From: Chryseobacterium gambrini
GTDB lineage: Bacteria; Bacteroidota; Bacteroidia; Flavobacteriales; Weeksellaceae
NCBI RefSeq assembly: GCF_900156825.1
Contig: NZ_FTOV01000001.1
Location: forward strand, 62,001 to 126,000
Reading direction: 5' to 3'
DNA length: 64,000 nucleotides
The first letter of the stretch is position 1. Each line of letters starts with the position of its first letter. The position numbers and the translations under genes are program-made. Below the pieces are notes generated by a model that was not told where the DNA came from, did no database searches, and worked only from the letters and a program-made list of their open reading frames with translations. This document shows, piece after piece, positions 32,208-42,600 of this stretch.

Positions 32208-33032
32208 ATGCAATTCGGAAAAACTCAGACTTTAAAAATTTCAGATAAAAATAATTCGGGATGGATCTTAACAGACGAATCCGGAGAAAAGGCTTTTCTT
32301 CCTAAAATTTTCATTCAGGATGATAAGGAAATTGATGACGAAATTGAAGTTTTTGTATATCAGGATGACGGAAAATTAAAGGCAACAACAGAAATTCCTT
32401 TGGCAGAAGTAGGAGAGTTTGCCGTAATGAGCTGTATACAAAGTCTTCCAAGCGGAGCTTTTATGGATTGGGGAATCATCAAAGATTTGTTTATTCCTTA
32501 CAAGCAGCAGAAATCTAAGATCATTGAAGGCAAAAGATATCTTGTCTATATTTATGTGGATGAAGATCTGGAACTGATTACCGGAACCACGAAATTCAAA
32601 AGAAATCCTCAATATCAGGATCTGCCTTTTCAGAAAGGCGATAAAGTGGATCTTATTATGATGAATGAAAGTGAGTTGGGCTGGAATGTAGTCATCAACA
32701 AAAAATATATCGGACTCATTTACAATTCGGATGTATTCAAAAAGCTGTATCCGTTGTCTGAAGAATCCGGTTATATCAAAGAGATCCGCGAAGACGGAAA
32801 AATTGATGTTTCCCTACAGCCACAAGGTTTTGAAAATATTGATGAATTTAAAAAGAAAATTTTAGACAGACTTGAAGAAAACTACGGTTTGCTTCATCTT
32901 TCAGACAAATCAACTCCCGAAGAAATTAAAGACGAAGTTCAGATGAGCAAAAAGAACTTTAAAAAAGCCATCGGAGGATTGTATAAAGATAAAATTATTG
33001 ATATTCTAGACGACAAAATTCGATTATTGTAA
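32208..33032 (+). CDS. CvfB-like S1-domain RNA-binding protein
   Basis: This 274-residue cytoplasmic protein has the CvfB architecture: N-terminal S1-like barrels (about 1-130; GEKAFLPKIFIQDD, IDDEIEVFVYQDDGKLKATTE, SCIQSLPSGAFMDWGIIKDLFIPYKQQ), a third S1-like unit (about 140-205; GDKVDLIMMNESELGWNVVINKKYIGLIYNSDVF), and a C-terminal winged helix (LHLSDKSTPEEIKDEVQMSKKNFKKAIGGLYKDKII). CvfB homologues bind RNA and influence expression. The gene is monocistronic. Confidence 0.88.
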   Translation: MQFGKTQTLKISDKNNSGWILTDESGEKAFLPKIFIQDDKEIDDEIEVFVYQDDGKLKATTEIPLAEVGEFAVMSCIQSLPSGAFMDWGIIKDLFIPYKQQKSKIIEGKRYLVYIYVDEDLELITGTTKFKRNPQYQDLPFQKGDKVDLIMMNESELGWNVVINKKYIGLIYNSDVFKKLYPLSEESGYIKEIREDGKIDVSLQPQGFENIDEFKKKILDRLEENYGLLHLSDKSTPEEIKDEVQMSKKNFKKAIGGLYKDKIIDILDDKIRLL

Positions 33033-33088
33033 TTGTTTTTGACTCATCAAAAAGTTGTAAAGACAATCAATAAACCTTTAAAAATAAA

Positions 33089-33120
33089 AAAAACGAGCGG
33101 AAAATTTTCCGCTCGTTTTT
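33089..33120. terminator. Bidirectional 32-bp palindromic terminator
   Basis: AAAAACGAGCGGAAAA is directly followed by its exact complement (33105-33120) between convergent genes. Confidence 0.85.
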
Positions 33121-33122
33121 GT

Positions 33123-36100
33123 TTAGTCTCTGTTCTTAATCAGAAGCCAGCCTGTATATACTCTGCCGTCTGAAACTTTTATCGTATACCAGTAGTTTCC
33201 TGTCGGGACAGGATTTCCGTTGAGTTTTCCGTCCCATTGCAGAGGTTTTTTAGAAATAATCTCCTTGAAAACAGGAAGACCTCTTCTGTCGTAAACGCTC
33301 ACTTCAGTTCCCGGATAATTTTCCAGTCCTGCAATTTTCCATTGGTCATTATATCCGTCTGCATTGGGAGTGAATGCATTTGGGATATTGAATATCGAAA
33401 AAGGTTTCTGACCAATGATACAGCCTCCTTTTGTTCTTACATAAACAATATATTCTCCAATATTTAAGTTCGTGAAAATGTTAGAATCCTGCCATGTGAA
33501 GTTATCTAAAGAATATTCAAAGCTGCCTGTCGCAGAAAGGATTACCGTTGCGGAATTGTTGCTGATATTTACTGAGGTAATTTCCGGCAAAACCGTATAG
33601 CTTACCTGAATGTTATCCGTACTCTGACAGCCAAAACTATTGGTTACTGTTACAGAATAATTTCCCGGAGTTGAAACGGTGATTGTCTGAGTCGTTGCTC
33701 CGTTGCTCCATAGATAAGATGAAAATCCGCTTCCTGCATCCAGAGTAACTGTTTTTCCCTTACAGAAATCAATTCTTTCAGGAAGGTTGAATATAGGTTT
33801 AGGGTTCAGAGCTATATTTAATCGTACAATCTTAAAACATCCGTCCGGTGTGGAAACCTTTACATGGATAACGGTCGCTCCTAAATTTAAAGAGTACGCA
33901 GAAGGATTGGTAATTACGTTCCCAAAATCATCCGTATAAGTAAATGTATATCCTGAAGGATTGGCAATAATATTACTTTGATACGACGTTAAATTCACAA
34001 TCATAGAGTTTCCTGTCGTACTGTTACAGAACGTCGCCGAATAATCATTGGCAGGAACATTATTCGTTGAAAGTGTTACCGTAATTGCCAGTTTTTCAGA
34101 TTCACAGTTGTTCAGCGTCTGTGTTATGTAGTAAACTGTTCCGTTCACCAGAGGAGTTGTAAGCGGTAAGATATTTCCTGCGGCATCATAAAACTTAAGG
34201 GAAGTTCCGGTTACAGCTAAACTTGCCAAAGTAGGATTTGCCGAAGCACAAAAATCCTGAACAGCGTTTCCTGTAGGTTTTGGAGTTTCATTCACGGTAA
34301 CCTGAACAGCGATTTTATCACTTTCGCATCCGTTAATCGTTTGAGAAGCATAATAGGTCTGTCCGTTTACCAGCGCCGTTGTTGAAGGTAAAACATTTCC
34401 GGCTGCATCGTACCATTTGATATTCTGTCCTGTAATCTGAATATTGGTAACAGTTGGATTGGTGCTTTTACAGAAGATTTGCTGAAGATTGGTTGTTACT
34501 GGTAATGCCGTTGCTGTTACCGTTACATTTTGGTTTTGTGCCAAAACATTTCCGTTTCCGTCATTATAAGTCCAGTGGATCACATAAGTTCCCGGAACAG
34601 AATAGGAAAGAGGATCGGTAGTGGTTGCCGTAATGATTCCGGCACAATTATCTGTTGCTTTTGGAAAATTCGAAATCGTCGTATGGCAGTCTCCTATGAT
34701 ATTGGGAAGATTTGTTACATTAGGAACTGGCGGAGTAATATCACCAACAATTACATGCACAGAAAAACTTCCGTCGCATCCATTAGTAGATCCTGTAACC
34801 TGACAAGTATATATTCCAGAGTTTGCTGTTGTTGAATTGAGAATTGTAGGATTTTGCTGATTTGAAGTAAATCCATTTGGCCCAGTCCAGTTATAGGTTG
34901 TTCCGCCAGTTGCATTCAACTGAATATTTGCACCTAAACAAATGTTCATACTTGAATTTTGAGGTAAATTATTACATCTTTCTAGTTTTAACAAGTAACC
35001 ATCATCATTAGTTGTTGATGTGTTTATTGTATTTAAAAAATACTCATTGGCAGAAGGATCAAAATCACAGTTCCAGTGAAAAGTTCCGACATAATAATAA
35101 CTGTCATTAAGATTTACTGTTTGATAAACTCTTGCATACGCATTTGGTTTATAGGCATTAGTAGATCCTATTCTGAAAGACGTTTTATATTCTCTATTAG
35201 GGTTAAAAGTTATCGAACAGCCTTCTGAATATCCGCTTCCAAATACAATATTATTTACTCCCAAGTCAGGATTGGCATCGAAAGTTTTATCAAAATATCC
35301 ATTAACATGCAGGTTATTATAATCATCACAACTTAAACCCTCTATAGATAAAGGAAAATGCTGTCCGTTATTTAAATATTTTTTTACATCAAGTAAATTA
35401 TTGTTAGTATCGAACCACAATAAATAAAGGCTGATATAAGTATTGGAAGGCAATAAATATTGATTACTTGAAGGATCTACGTCAATAGGTAAAAACTGAG
35501 CCATCCATTGACCTGAAACAATAAGTTTATCATTTTTATCAACAAGAATATCAGAATAACTTTGGTCTTCTTGAATTCCAGACCAAAGCAAAGTCCCGTT
35601 AGTGTTGTATCGCTGCAATGTATACCGAGACTGACCATATATGTTATTCATCACAAAATAGACATCATTATTAGAATTTAAAACCAATTTATTTTCGATT
35701 CCGTTGGTAACTTTTTTTAGCCATTGAACCTGTAAAGAAGAATTAAATTTAATAATGTACGAAGCCGCCGTAGAGTTTGTATCATTAAAAGCTGTATTTG
35801 CAGCTTGTTGAAATACAAGATCATAAAAAGTAAAAGTACTTAGATATACATTTCCGTTGTTATCAACATCTAATGAATTTGGATTTGAGTTTGTTACCTG
35901 CGTTTCATTAATAAGGTTTCCATTAAGGTCTAAAGTGGTAATTGTAGCATAGCCATTAATATAATTTCCTTGATAAACAGATTTATTGGTGAGTGCATAC
36001 ACTTTTCCGTTTTTAACCTTCAAATCGTACTCAATATCATTATGTACATTACTTATTTTGTAACTCCACAGATAATTACCATTACTATCCAGTTTGATGA

Positions 36101-36359
36101 CAAAGGTTGTTCCTGATCCTCCTGAACTTATATAATTTGTTGGAATTAAAAGATTTACACCTGGTCCCGGATCTATATCAATTCCACTGAAACTAAGGGT
36201 CTTACCTAAAAGATACATATTTCCATTATCATCTTTTTGAACTTTTGAAATATGATCAGCATAGTCTGTATAGCTTCTGAATTGTTTTACCCAGGAAAAG
36301 TTCTGAGAAAACAAAAATCCACAGCAGAAAACTGTGCATAGAAACAATATTTTTCGCAT
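33123..36359 (-). CDS. Large T9SS-exported adhesin-like protein with CHU_C C-terminus
   Basis: This 1078-residue secreted protein has a signal peptide (1-18, ...LFSQN). The N-terminal half holds SBBP/beta-propeller-like repeats (GNMYLLGKTLSF, GKVYALTNKS, NDVYFVMNNIYG, DNNGNVYLSTF pattern). Ig-like and HYR-like domains follow (NATGGTTYNWTGPNGF; PGTYVIHWTYNDGNGN; LWSNGATTQTITVSTPGNYSVTVTNSFGC), with near-repeated NGCESDKIAVQV and NNCESEKLAITV units. The last ~90 residues are a gliding-motility-type C-terminal domain (IPNAFTPNADGYNDQWKI, VSVYDRRG, WDGKLNGNPVPTGNYWY), a type B T9SS signal. It is probably a surface protein. A TATATTTG promoter lies upstream on the minus strand. Confidence 0.9.
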   Translation of the reverse strand: MRKILFLCTVFCCGFLFSQNFSWVKQFRSYTDYADHISKVQKDDNGNMYLLGKTLSFSGIDIDPGPGVNLLIPTNYISSGGSGTTFVIKLDSNGNYLWSYKISNVHNDIEYDLKVKNGKVYALTNKSVYQGNYINGYATITTLDLNGNLINETQVTNSNPNSLDVDNNGNVYLSTFTFYDLVFQQAANTAFNDTNSTAASYIIKFNSSLQVQWLKKVTNGIENKLVLNSNNDVYFVMNNIYGQSRYTLQRYNTNGTLLWSGIQEDQSYSDILVDKNDKLIVSGQWMAQFLPIDVDPSSNQYLLPSNTYISLYLLWFDTNNNLLDVKKYLNNGQHFPLSIEGLSCDDYNNLHVNGYFDKTFDANPDLGVNNIVFGSGYSEGCSITFNPNREYKTSFRIGSTNAYKPNAYARVYQTVNLNDSYYYVGTFHWNCDFDPSANEYFLNTINTSTTNDDGYLLKLERCNNLPQNSSMNICLGANIQLNATGGTTYNWTGPNGFTSNQQNPTILNSTTANSGIYTCQVTGSTNGCDGSFSVHVIVGDITPPVPNVTNLPNIIGDCHTTISNFPKATDNCAGIITATTTDPLSYSVPGTYVIHWTYNDGNGNVLAQNQNVTVTATALPVTTNLQQIFCKSTNPTVTNIQITGQNIKWYDAAGNVLPSTTALVNGQTYYASQTINGCESDKIAVQVTVNETPKPTGNAVQDFCASANPTLASLAVTGTSLKFYDAAGNILPLTTPLVNGTVYYITQTLNNCESEKLAITVTLSTNNVPANDYSATFCNSTTGNSMIVNLTSYQSNIIANPSGYTFTYTDDFGNVITNPSAYSLNLGATVIHVKVSTPDGCFKIVRLNIALNPKPIFNLPERIDFCKGKTVTLDAGSGFSSYLWSNGATTQTITVSTPGNYSVTVTNSFGCQSTDNIQVSYTVLPEITSVNISNNSATVILSATGSFEYSLDNFTWQDSNIFTNLNIGEYIVYVRTKGGCIIGQKPFSIFNIPNAFTPNADGYNDQWKIAGLENYPGTEVSVYDRRGLPVFKEIISKKPLQWDGKLNGNPVPTGNYWYTIKVSDGRVYTGWLLIKNRD

Positions 36360-36377
36360 TGGTTACTAATTTTTCGG

Positions 36378-36385
36378 CAAATATA
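36378..36385 (-). promoter_or_regulatory. -7 box (TATATTTG) of the T9SS substrate gene
   Basis: Plus-strand CAAATATA at 36378-36385 reads TATATTTG on the minus strand, 18 bp before the ATG. Confidence 0.5.
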
Positions 36386-36460
36386 TTAAAATCCGCTATT
36401 TCAAAAAGATTAATAAAACGCAATCTCACAATAAGATTTAAAATATGATGCAAATCATAC

Positions 36461-36538
36461 AAATTTGTTTAATAAATTTGTTTAACAATTTTGTCAAAAA
36501 TAAATTTTCATATAAATTTGCACAAATTTGTTTAACAA
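36461..36538 (+). promoter_or_regulatory. Efflux operon promoter with three operator-like repeats
   Basis: AAATTTGTTTAA(T/C)AA occurs three times (36461-36475, 36474-36488, 36524-36538). The core TTTGTTTAACAAA is almost palindromic. A promoter fits between them: TTG (36491-36493), 19 bp, TAAATTTG (36513-36520). The third copy lies over the predicted transcription start and runs to 2 bp before the TetR start codon. This is the layout expected for autorepression by the encoded TetR protein. Confidence 0.65.
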
Positions 36539-36540
36539 AA

Positions 36541-37134
36541 ATGTCAAATCAAGCAAAAAAAGACCAAACACAGGAATTAATTAAGGAAACAGCAAAGAAT
36601 TTATTCTTTGTGAAAGGTAAGTTTGACACTACTACTCAGGAAATTGCAGATGAAGCCGGTGTCAACAGAACGCTTATCAATTATTATTTCCGCTCACGGG
36701 ACAACCTCATCCAGATCATTTTTGATGAAGCCCAGAAAGTGGAAAAAGAAAAATCTGAGATTATTATGACCTCCGATCTTCCTCTTAAAGAAAAGATCAG
36801 CCAGTTTATCGAAGGAAGCTTATCCACAAGTCTTCAGTATCCTTATCTGGAAACCTATATCGTTTCACAGATCAATAAAGGGAACTGCCACAAAAAAGAT
36901 ATTGAAGAAGATGAATTGAAAAGGCTTTTTAAGGATATTGAAACAGAAATGGAATTGGGGAATATAGAAAGGATGAAACCCATTCAGTTTCTTCTGAATA
37001 TGATTTCCCTGCTGGTTTTCCCGAGTGCGGTAAGACCTTTATTAATGGAAAATCTTATGATCAGTGAGGAAGAATTCGACAAGATTATTTCGGAAAGAAA
37101 AGAGATCATTTTAAATATGCTATTTAAAAACTAA
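36541..37134 (+). CDS. TetR-family transcriptional repressor of efflux operon
   Basis: This 197-residue regulator starts at ATG 36541 (MSNQAKKDQTQELIKETAKNLF). The longer open frame back to 36445 runs through the operator repeats and has no sensible sequence. The N-terminal helix-turn-helix is standard (TTTQEIADEAGVNRTLINYYFRSRDNLIQIIFDEA, about 25-60). The C-terminal ligand domain is family-variable. It begins the operon with tolC, adaptor and RND genes (next start 92 bp downstream), so it probably represses them until a toxic ligand binds. Confidence 0.9.
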   Translation: MSNQAKKDQTQELIKETAKNLFFVKGKFDTTTQEIADEAGVNRTLINYYFRSRDNLIQIIFDEAQKVEKEKSEIIMTSDLPLKEKISQFIEGSLSTSLQYPYLETYIVSQINKGNCHKKDIEEDELKRLFKDIETEMELGNIERMKPIQFLLNMISLLVFPSAVRPLLMENLMISEEEFDKIISERKEIILNMLFKN

Positions 37135-37226
37135 AACGGTAAAGTATTTTAAGAAATGATTCGTCATTTGAAATAAAATCACTTAACAGAATAATTACAT
37201 TAAAAAAATAAACGAAGTATAATATT

Positions 37227-38576
37227 ATGAAAAAACGTGTAACTGCAAACAAGCTAAAAGTAGGAATAGCGGCTGCATTTATGATGTTCGGTTTTTCATC
37301 GGTGTCTGCACAACAGCAGGTTTCCTTGCAGGAAGCAATTAAGCAGGCACTTCAGAATAAAGCGGAAGCCAAAAGGGCAGCTTTACAGATCAAAAAAGCC
37401 GAATATAAAATTGATGAGGCAAAAGCAGGAGCTTTACCACAGATTGCAGCAACAGCAGGTTTAACCTACAATCCGATCATTCAGGAATCTCTTCTTGAGT
37501 TTGGAGGCGAAAAAATCAGAGCCCAGTTTGGACAGCCGTGGAACTCTACAGCTTCTGTACAGCTTCAACAGGCGATTTTCGATCAGAGAGTTTTCACCGG
37601 ACTGAAGGCGGCAAAATCTACAAGAGAATTTTATGTGCTTAATGCCCAGCTTACCAACGAACAGATCATCGAAAATGTAGCATCCGCTTACTATCAGGTT
37701 TTTGTTCAGGAAGAAAATCTTAAAACCGTAGAGGCAAGCTACTCCAATACGGAAAGAGTAAGAAACGTTATTAAAAGCCTGGTGGATAACGGTCTGGCAA
37801 AATCTATTGATCTCGACAGAACCAACGTTCAGCTTACCAATATCGGATCAAACAAACAGACGTTAATCAACTCTGTTCAGTTGGCTAAAAACGCACTGAA
37901 GTTTTACATGGGAATTCCGATTGAGTCTGATATCGAGCTGGAAGAAAAAACCATTGAACCAAAACCGGAACTGGTAGCAGGAAATTTAAACCTTGATAAC
38001 CGTACCGAAATTAAAGTTTTAAACAAAAACAGAGAGCTTTTGGTATTCAATAAAAAAGCTACGGAAGCCTATCTGTATCCTACGGTAAACCTGGTTGCCA
38101 ATTACGGTTGGGGTGCAAATGGAGCAAAATTTCCTTTAACCAACGGACTTAAGAACGGCGTTCTCTGGAGCGATTATTCTGCAATCGGATTAAATGTTAA
38201 TATTCCGATTTTTACCGGAGGAGCTACAAAAGCGAAGATCAATCAGGCAGAAATTGATATTCAGGATCTGGATCTGAACATTCAGAATACGCAGTTAAGC
38301 CTAAATTTAGATTATAAAAATGCCATTACCAACATAGAAAATGCTTTAATTAATATTGAAAGTATGAAAGACAACGTAGGATTGGCAGAAAGAGTTCAGA
38401 AAAATACACAATCCAACTACCAGTATGGTTTAGCAACACTTACAGAAGTTCTGGATGCTGAAAATGCATTAACGCAGGCAAAACAGAACTACGCCAATGC
38501 TTTGCTGGATTATAAACAGGCTGAAATCAAGTTAATTAAAGCAAAAGGAGAATTAAATACACTACAAAACCCGTAA
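37227..38576 (+). CDS. TolC-family outer-membrane efflux protein
   Basis: This 449-residue channel component of an RND tripartite pump has an extended signal peptide (1-28, ...SVSAQQ). The TolC helical repeats follow: VSLQEAIKQALQNKAEAKRAALQIKKAEYKIDEAKAGALPQI, then ENVASAYYQVFVQEENLKTVEASYSN and TLTEVLDAENALTQAKQNYANALLDYKQAEIKLIKAKGEL. It sits between the TetR gene and the adaptor gene (6 bp downstream). It differs clearly from the TolC-like protein at 2069. Confidence 0.92.
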   Translation: MKKRVTANKLKVGIAAAFMMFGFSSVSAQQQVSLQEAIKQALQNKAEAKRAALQIKKAEYKIDEAKAGALPQIAATAGLTYNPIIQESLLEFGGEKIRAQFGQPWNSTASVQLQQAIFDQRVFTGLKAAKSTREFYVLNAQLTNEQIIENVASAYYQVFVQEENLKTVEASYSNTERVRNVIKSLVDNGLAKSIDLDRTNVQLTNIGSNKQTLINSVQLAKNALKFYMGIPIESDIELEEKTIEPKPELVAGNLNLDNRTEIKVLNKNRELLVFNKKATEAYLYPTVNLVANYGWGANGAKFPLTNGLKNGVLWSDYSAIGLNVNIPIFTGGATKAKINQAEIDIQDLDLNIQNTQLSLNLDYKNAITNIENALINIESMKDNVGLAERVQKNTQSNYQYGLATLTEVLDAENALTQAKQNYANALLDYKQAEIKLIKAKGELNTLQNP

Positions 38577-38582
38577 TAAACT

Positions 38583-39644
38583 ATGAAAAAAACTTTAATA
38601 TATATCATCGTAGCAGCTGTCCTGGTTGGTTTGGCGGCTTACAAGATTGCCGGAAATAAAGAAAAGCAGACGCAGGAAGTAAAAGAAGTTGCAAAACAGG
38701 TAGATAAGATCAACGTTAACGTTGTAACGGTTTCCCGACAAAATATCGATACAGATTACAGTGCAAACGGAACATTTATTCCAAAACAGGAAATGAACCA
38801 GTCTTCTGAAATTTCAGGACGTGTGGTAAGCGTTTTGGTAAAAGAAGGTTCCAGAGTGGGAGCAGGACAGGTATTGGCAACCATTAAAAGAGATGCCATT
38901 GAAGTAGATGTTACACAGGCTCAGAATAATTTGCAGAATGCTATTGCAGACAACCAGCGTTACGAAAATGCCTTCAAAACAGGAGGAGTTACCAAACAGC
39001 AGCTTGATAATTCAAGATTACAGCTTAAAAACGCTCAGGCTGCGCTAAGAGCTCAGGGTGTGAAAGTAAACGATACAAGCATCCGTGCAGGAATCAGTGG
39101 AACCATTAATAAAAAAATGGTAGAGCCGGGAATGGTGGTTGCTCCGGGAACAGGACTTTTCGAAATCGTAAATATTAACAGCTTAAAACTTTCGGTTTTG
39201 GTTGATGAAAGCCAGATTGGGAAAATTCAGTTAGGACAGGAAGTTCCGATTAAAGTAAACGTTTTACCGGAAGATTCATTCGTGGGAAGAATTACATTTA
39301 TCGCTCCTAAAAGTGATGCTTCTTTAAATTTCCCGGTTGAAATTGAAGTTCAGAACAGAGGAAACCTGAAAGCGGGTATGTATGCGACAGCAACCTTTAA
39401 AACAAACAACGGTGCAGAAACGCAGAATATGTTAACCGTTCCTGCAGAAGCCTTTGTAAACGGGGTAAGCTCCGGACAATTATTTGTTGTGCAGAACGGA
39501 GTGGCTAAACTCATCAAAGTAACCGTTGGAAAAGTATATGGCGATAAAGTTCAGGTTTTAAGCGGACTTAATGGCGGAGAACAGGTGGTTACAAGCGGAC
39601 AGATCAATCTGGATAACGGATCTAAAGTAAATATCATAAAGTAG
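38583..39644 (+). CDS. RND efflux periplasmic adaptor
   Basis: This 353-residue HlyD/AcrA-type membrane fusion protein has an N-terminal anchor (about 5-22) and the first lipoyl half (SSEISGRVVSVLVKEGSRVGAGQVLATI). A short coiled-coil hairpin comes next, then the second lipoyl half (ISGTINKKMVEPGMVVAPGTGLFEIVNI), a beta-barrel, and a membrane-proximal domain with VPAEAFVNG and KVQVLSGLNGGEQVVTSGQINLDNG. It lies 6 bp after tolC and 7 bp before the RND permease gene, so translation is probably coupled. Confidence 0.93.
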   Translation: MKKTLIYIIVAAVLVGLAAYKIAGNKEKQTQEVKEVAKQVDKINVNVVTVSRQNIDTDYSANGTFIPKQEMNQSSEISGRVVSVLVKEGSRVGAGQVLATIKRDAIEVDVTQAQNNLQNAIADNQRYENAFKTGGVTKQQLDNSRLQLKNAQAALRAQGVKVNDTSIRAGISGTINKKMVEPGMVVAPGTGLFEIVNINSLKLSVLVDESQIGKIQLGQEVPIKVNVLPEDSFVGRITFIAPKSDASLNFPVEIEVQNRGNLKAGMYATATFKTNNGAETQNMLTVPAEAFVNGVSSGQLFVVQNGVAKLIKVTVGKVYGDKVQVLSGLNGGEQVVTSGQINLDNGSKVNIIK

Positions 39645-39651
39645 AAGGTTT

Positions 39652-42600
39652 ATGAAGTTAGCAGAAATATCGATTAAAAGACCATCGTTGGTAATCGTAT
39701 TGTTTACGATTCTTACGTTGGGAGGTATCCTGAGTTACACACTCATGGGATACGAATTGATTCCGAAGTTTGAAACCAATATGGTAACCATTTCTACGGT
39801 GTATCCGGGAGCTTCACCCGCAGAGGTGGAAACATCCGTTACCCGAAAAATTGAAGATGCCGTTGGTTCTTTGGAAAATGTGAAGAAAGTGGAATCTTCT
39901 TCCTATGAAAGTTTATCCGTAATTATGGTTCAGCTGAATGACGGAGCCGATGTGGATTATGCTCTTAATGATGCCCAGAGAAAGGTAAACGCCATTCTGG
40001 CAGACCTTCCGGATGACGTAGATGCACCGTCTCTTAATAAATTCTCTCTGGATGATTTACCGATCATCACGATGAGTATTTCATCAGACAAATTAAACAA
40101 TAAGGATCTTTACGACCTTTTAGATAAAAAAATTGAGCCGATTTTCTCCCGTGTAAACGGTGTTGCTCAGGTTGACCTTGTAGGTGGACAGGAAAGAGAA
40201 ATTCAGGTGAATCTTGACGAGAAAAAACTGCAGGGTTACGGACTTTCCATCGGAGATGTTCAGCAGGCAATTCTTTCTTCAAACTTAGATTTCCCGACAG
40301 GTAGTCTGAAAACCAGAACCTCAAAATCTACCATCAGATTATCCGGGAAGTATAAATCTGTAGCAGAAATGAACAATCTTGTGGTCTCCAATAAAAACGG
40401 AGCACAGGTTCGTTTGTCTGATATTGCTACGGTTTTCGATTCTCAGAAAGATGTGGAGAAAGTAGCGAGATTCAATCAGTTTCCTACCATCTTAATGCAG
40501 GTTAAAAAACAATCTGATGCCAATGCGGTTGCAGTATCTGAAAGTGTTCAGAAAACCATTGAAACCGTTCAGGAAGCGTACAAAGTTCAGGGTATAAAAG
40601 TAAAAGTGGTAAACGATACTACCGACTTTACCCTTGAATCTGCGAACCACGTAATTTTCGATTTATTCTTAGCGATTATTCTGGTGGCAATTGTAATGTT
40701 ATTATTCCTTCACAGCATCAGAAATGCTTTCATCGTAATGGTTTCCATTCCGGCTTCATTGGTGGCAACGTTCATCGGAATGAACTTAATGGGATATACG
40801 CTGAACTTAATGAGTTTACTGGGGCTTTCTCTGGTGGTAGGTATTCTTGTGGATGACGCGATCGTTGTACTGGAAAATATTTACCGTCACATGGAGATGG
40901 GAAAAAGCAAAATCAGGGCAGCTTACGACGGAGCTTCGGAGATCGGATTTACCGTTGCAGCGATTACTTTGGTAATTGTGGTGGTATTCTTACCAATTGC
41001 CATGAGCTCAGGTTTGGTAGCCAATATTCTGGCTCAGTTCTGTGTCACGGTAGTTATTGCGACATTGCTTTCATTATTGGCTTCATTTACCATTATTCCA
41101 TGGTTGTCTTCAAGATTTGGTAAGCTTGAGCATTTAAAAGGAAAAAACTGGTTCGAAAAATTCATCCTTTGGTTTGAAGGCTTAATCGAGAAATTCACCC
41201 ACTGGATCACAGGAATTCTGGAATGGTGTTTAAAAACGACATTAAGAAGAATTTCTACGGTAGTGATTACATTTATCGTTCTGATTTCTTCTTTCATGTT
41301 GGTGGCATTCGGATTCATCGGAGGAGAATTCTTCCCGCCGATCGATAGAGGACAGTTCCTTGTTCAGATGGAATTACCGAAAGATGCAACCGTTGAAAAA
41401 ACCAATCAACTGACTTTAGATGTTGAGCGATTTTTAAGAAATGACAAAGATGTTGTAGATTTAATTACAACAGTAGGACAGCAGTCAACCGGTTTTGGAG
41501 GAGCTCAGGCGACAACCTATCAGTCGGAAGTTCAGGTAAACCTAACGGATAAATCTGAGCGTTCTGAAAGCACCAACATTAAAGCTGCGAAAATAAAAAG
41601 AGCTTTAGAAGAGAAATTTACAGGAGTAGAGTTCAAAACTGCCCCAATCGGAATCATGGGTGCTGAAAATGCGCCGATTGAAATGGTGGTAACCGCTCCG
41701 GATAATGCAACAGCCGTAAAAGAAGCAACAAGAATCTTAGAATTGTTGAAAAAAGTTCCGGGAGCAGTAGATGCAGAATTATCTACAGACTCAGGAAATC
41801 CTGAAGTTCAGGTAAATATAGACCGAGATAAAATGGCTTCTTTAGGCTTGAATCTTTCAAGTGTAGGACAGACGATGCAGACTGCATTCAACGGAAATAC
41901 AGACGGAAAATTCAGAGCAGGAGAATATGAATATGACATCAATATCCGTTTCGGAGATGCGAACAGACAGTCTATTGATGATGTTAAAAACTTAATGTTT
42001 ACAAATCCTCAGGGACAGCAGGTACGTCTTAGTCAGTTTGCTGAGGTTAAAATGGGATCTGGACCGAGTTTGCTTGAGCGTAGAGATAAATCACCTTCTG
42101 TAAAAGTAAGAGCTAAAGCAGTAGGTAGACCTGTAGGAGACGTTGCCAACGAATGGGCAAAACAGTTCATGGACAGCAAGAGCAAACCTGTAGGAGTAGA
42201 TTACATCTGGAGTGGAGATATGGAAAACCAGCAGGAAGGTTTCGGTACGTTGGGAATCGCTTTATTGGCGGCTATTGTATTGGTTTACCTTGTAATGGTT
42301 TCATTGTATGATAGTTTTGTGTATCCTTTCGTGGTATTATTCTCAATCCCTCTGGCGATGATCGGGGTAATGGTAATTCTTGCCTTAACAGCAAATTCAC
42401 TGAATATCTTTACGATGTTGGGGATGATCATGTTGATTGGTCTTGTTGCGAAGAACGCAATTTTGATCGTCGACTTTACCAATGCCAGAAAAGAAGCCGG
42501 AGCCAATACACACGACGCTCTGGTACAGGCGAATCATGCACGTCTTCGTCCGATCCTTATGACAACGATTGCGATGATCTTCGGGATGTTGCCGATCGCA

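Noticed and set aside
36445..36540. Longer TetR N-terminus
   Set aside because: The extra 32 codons read through the operator repeats and promoter; the family start fits ATG 36541.
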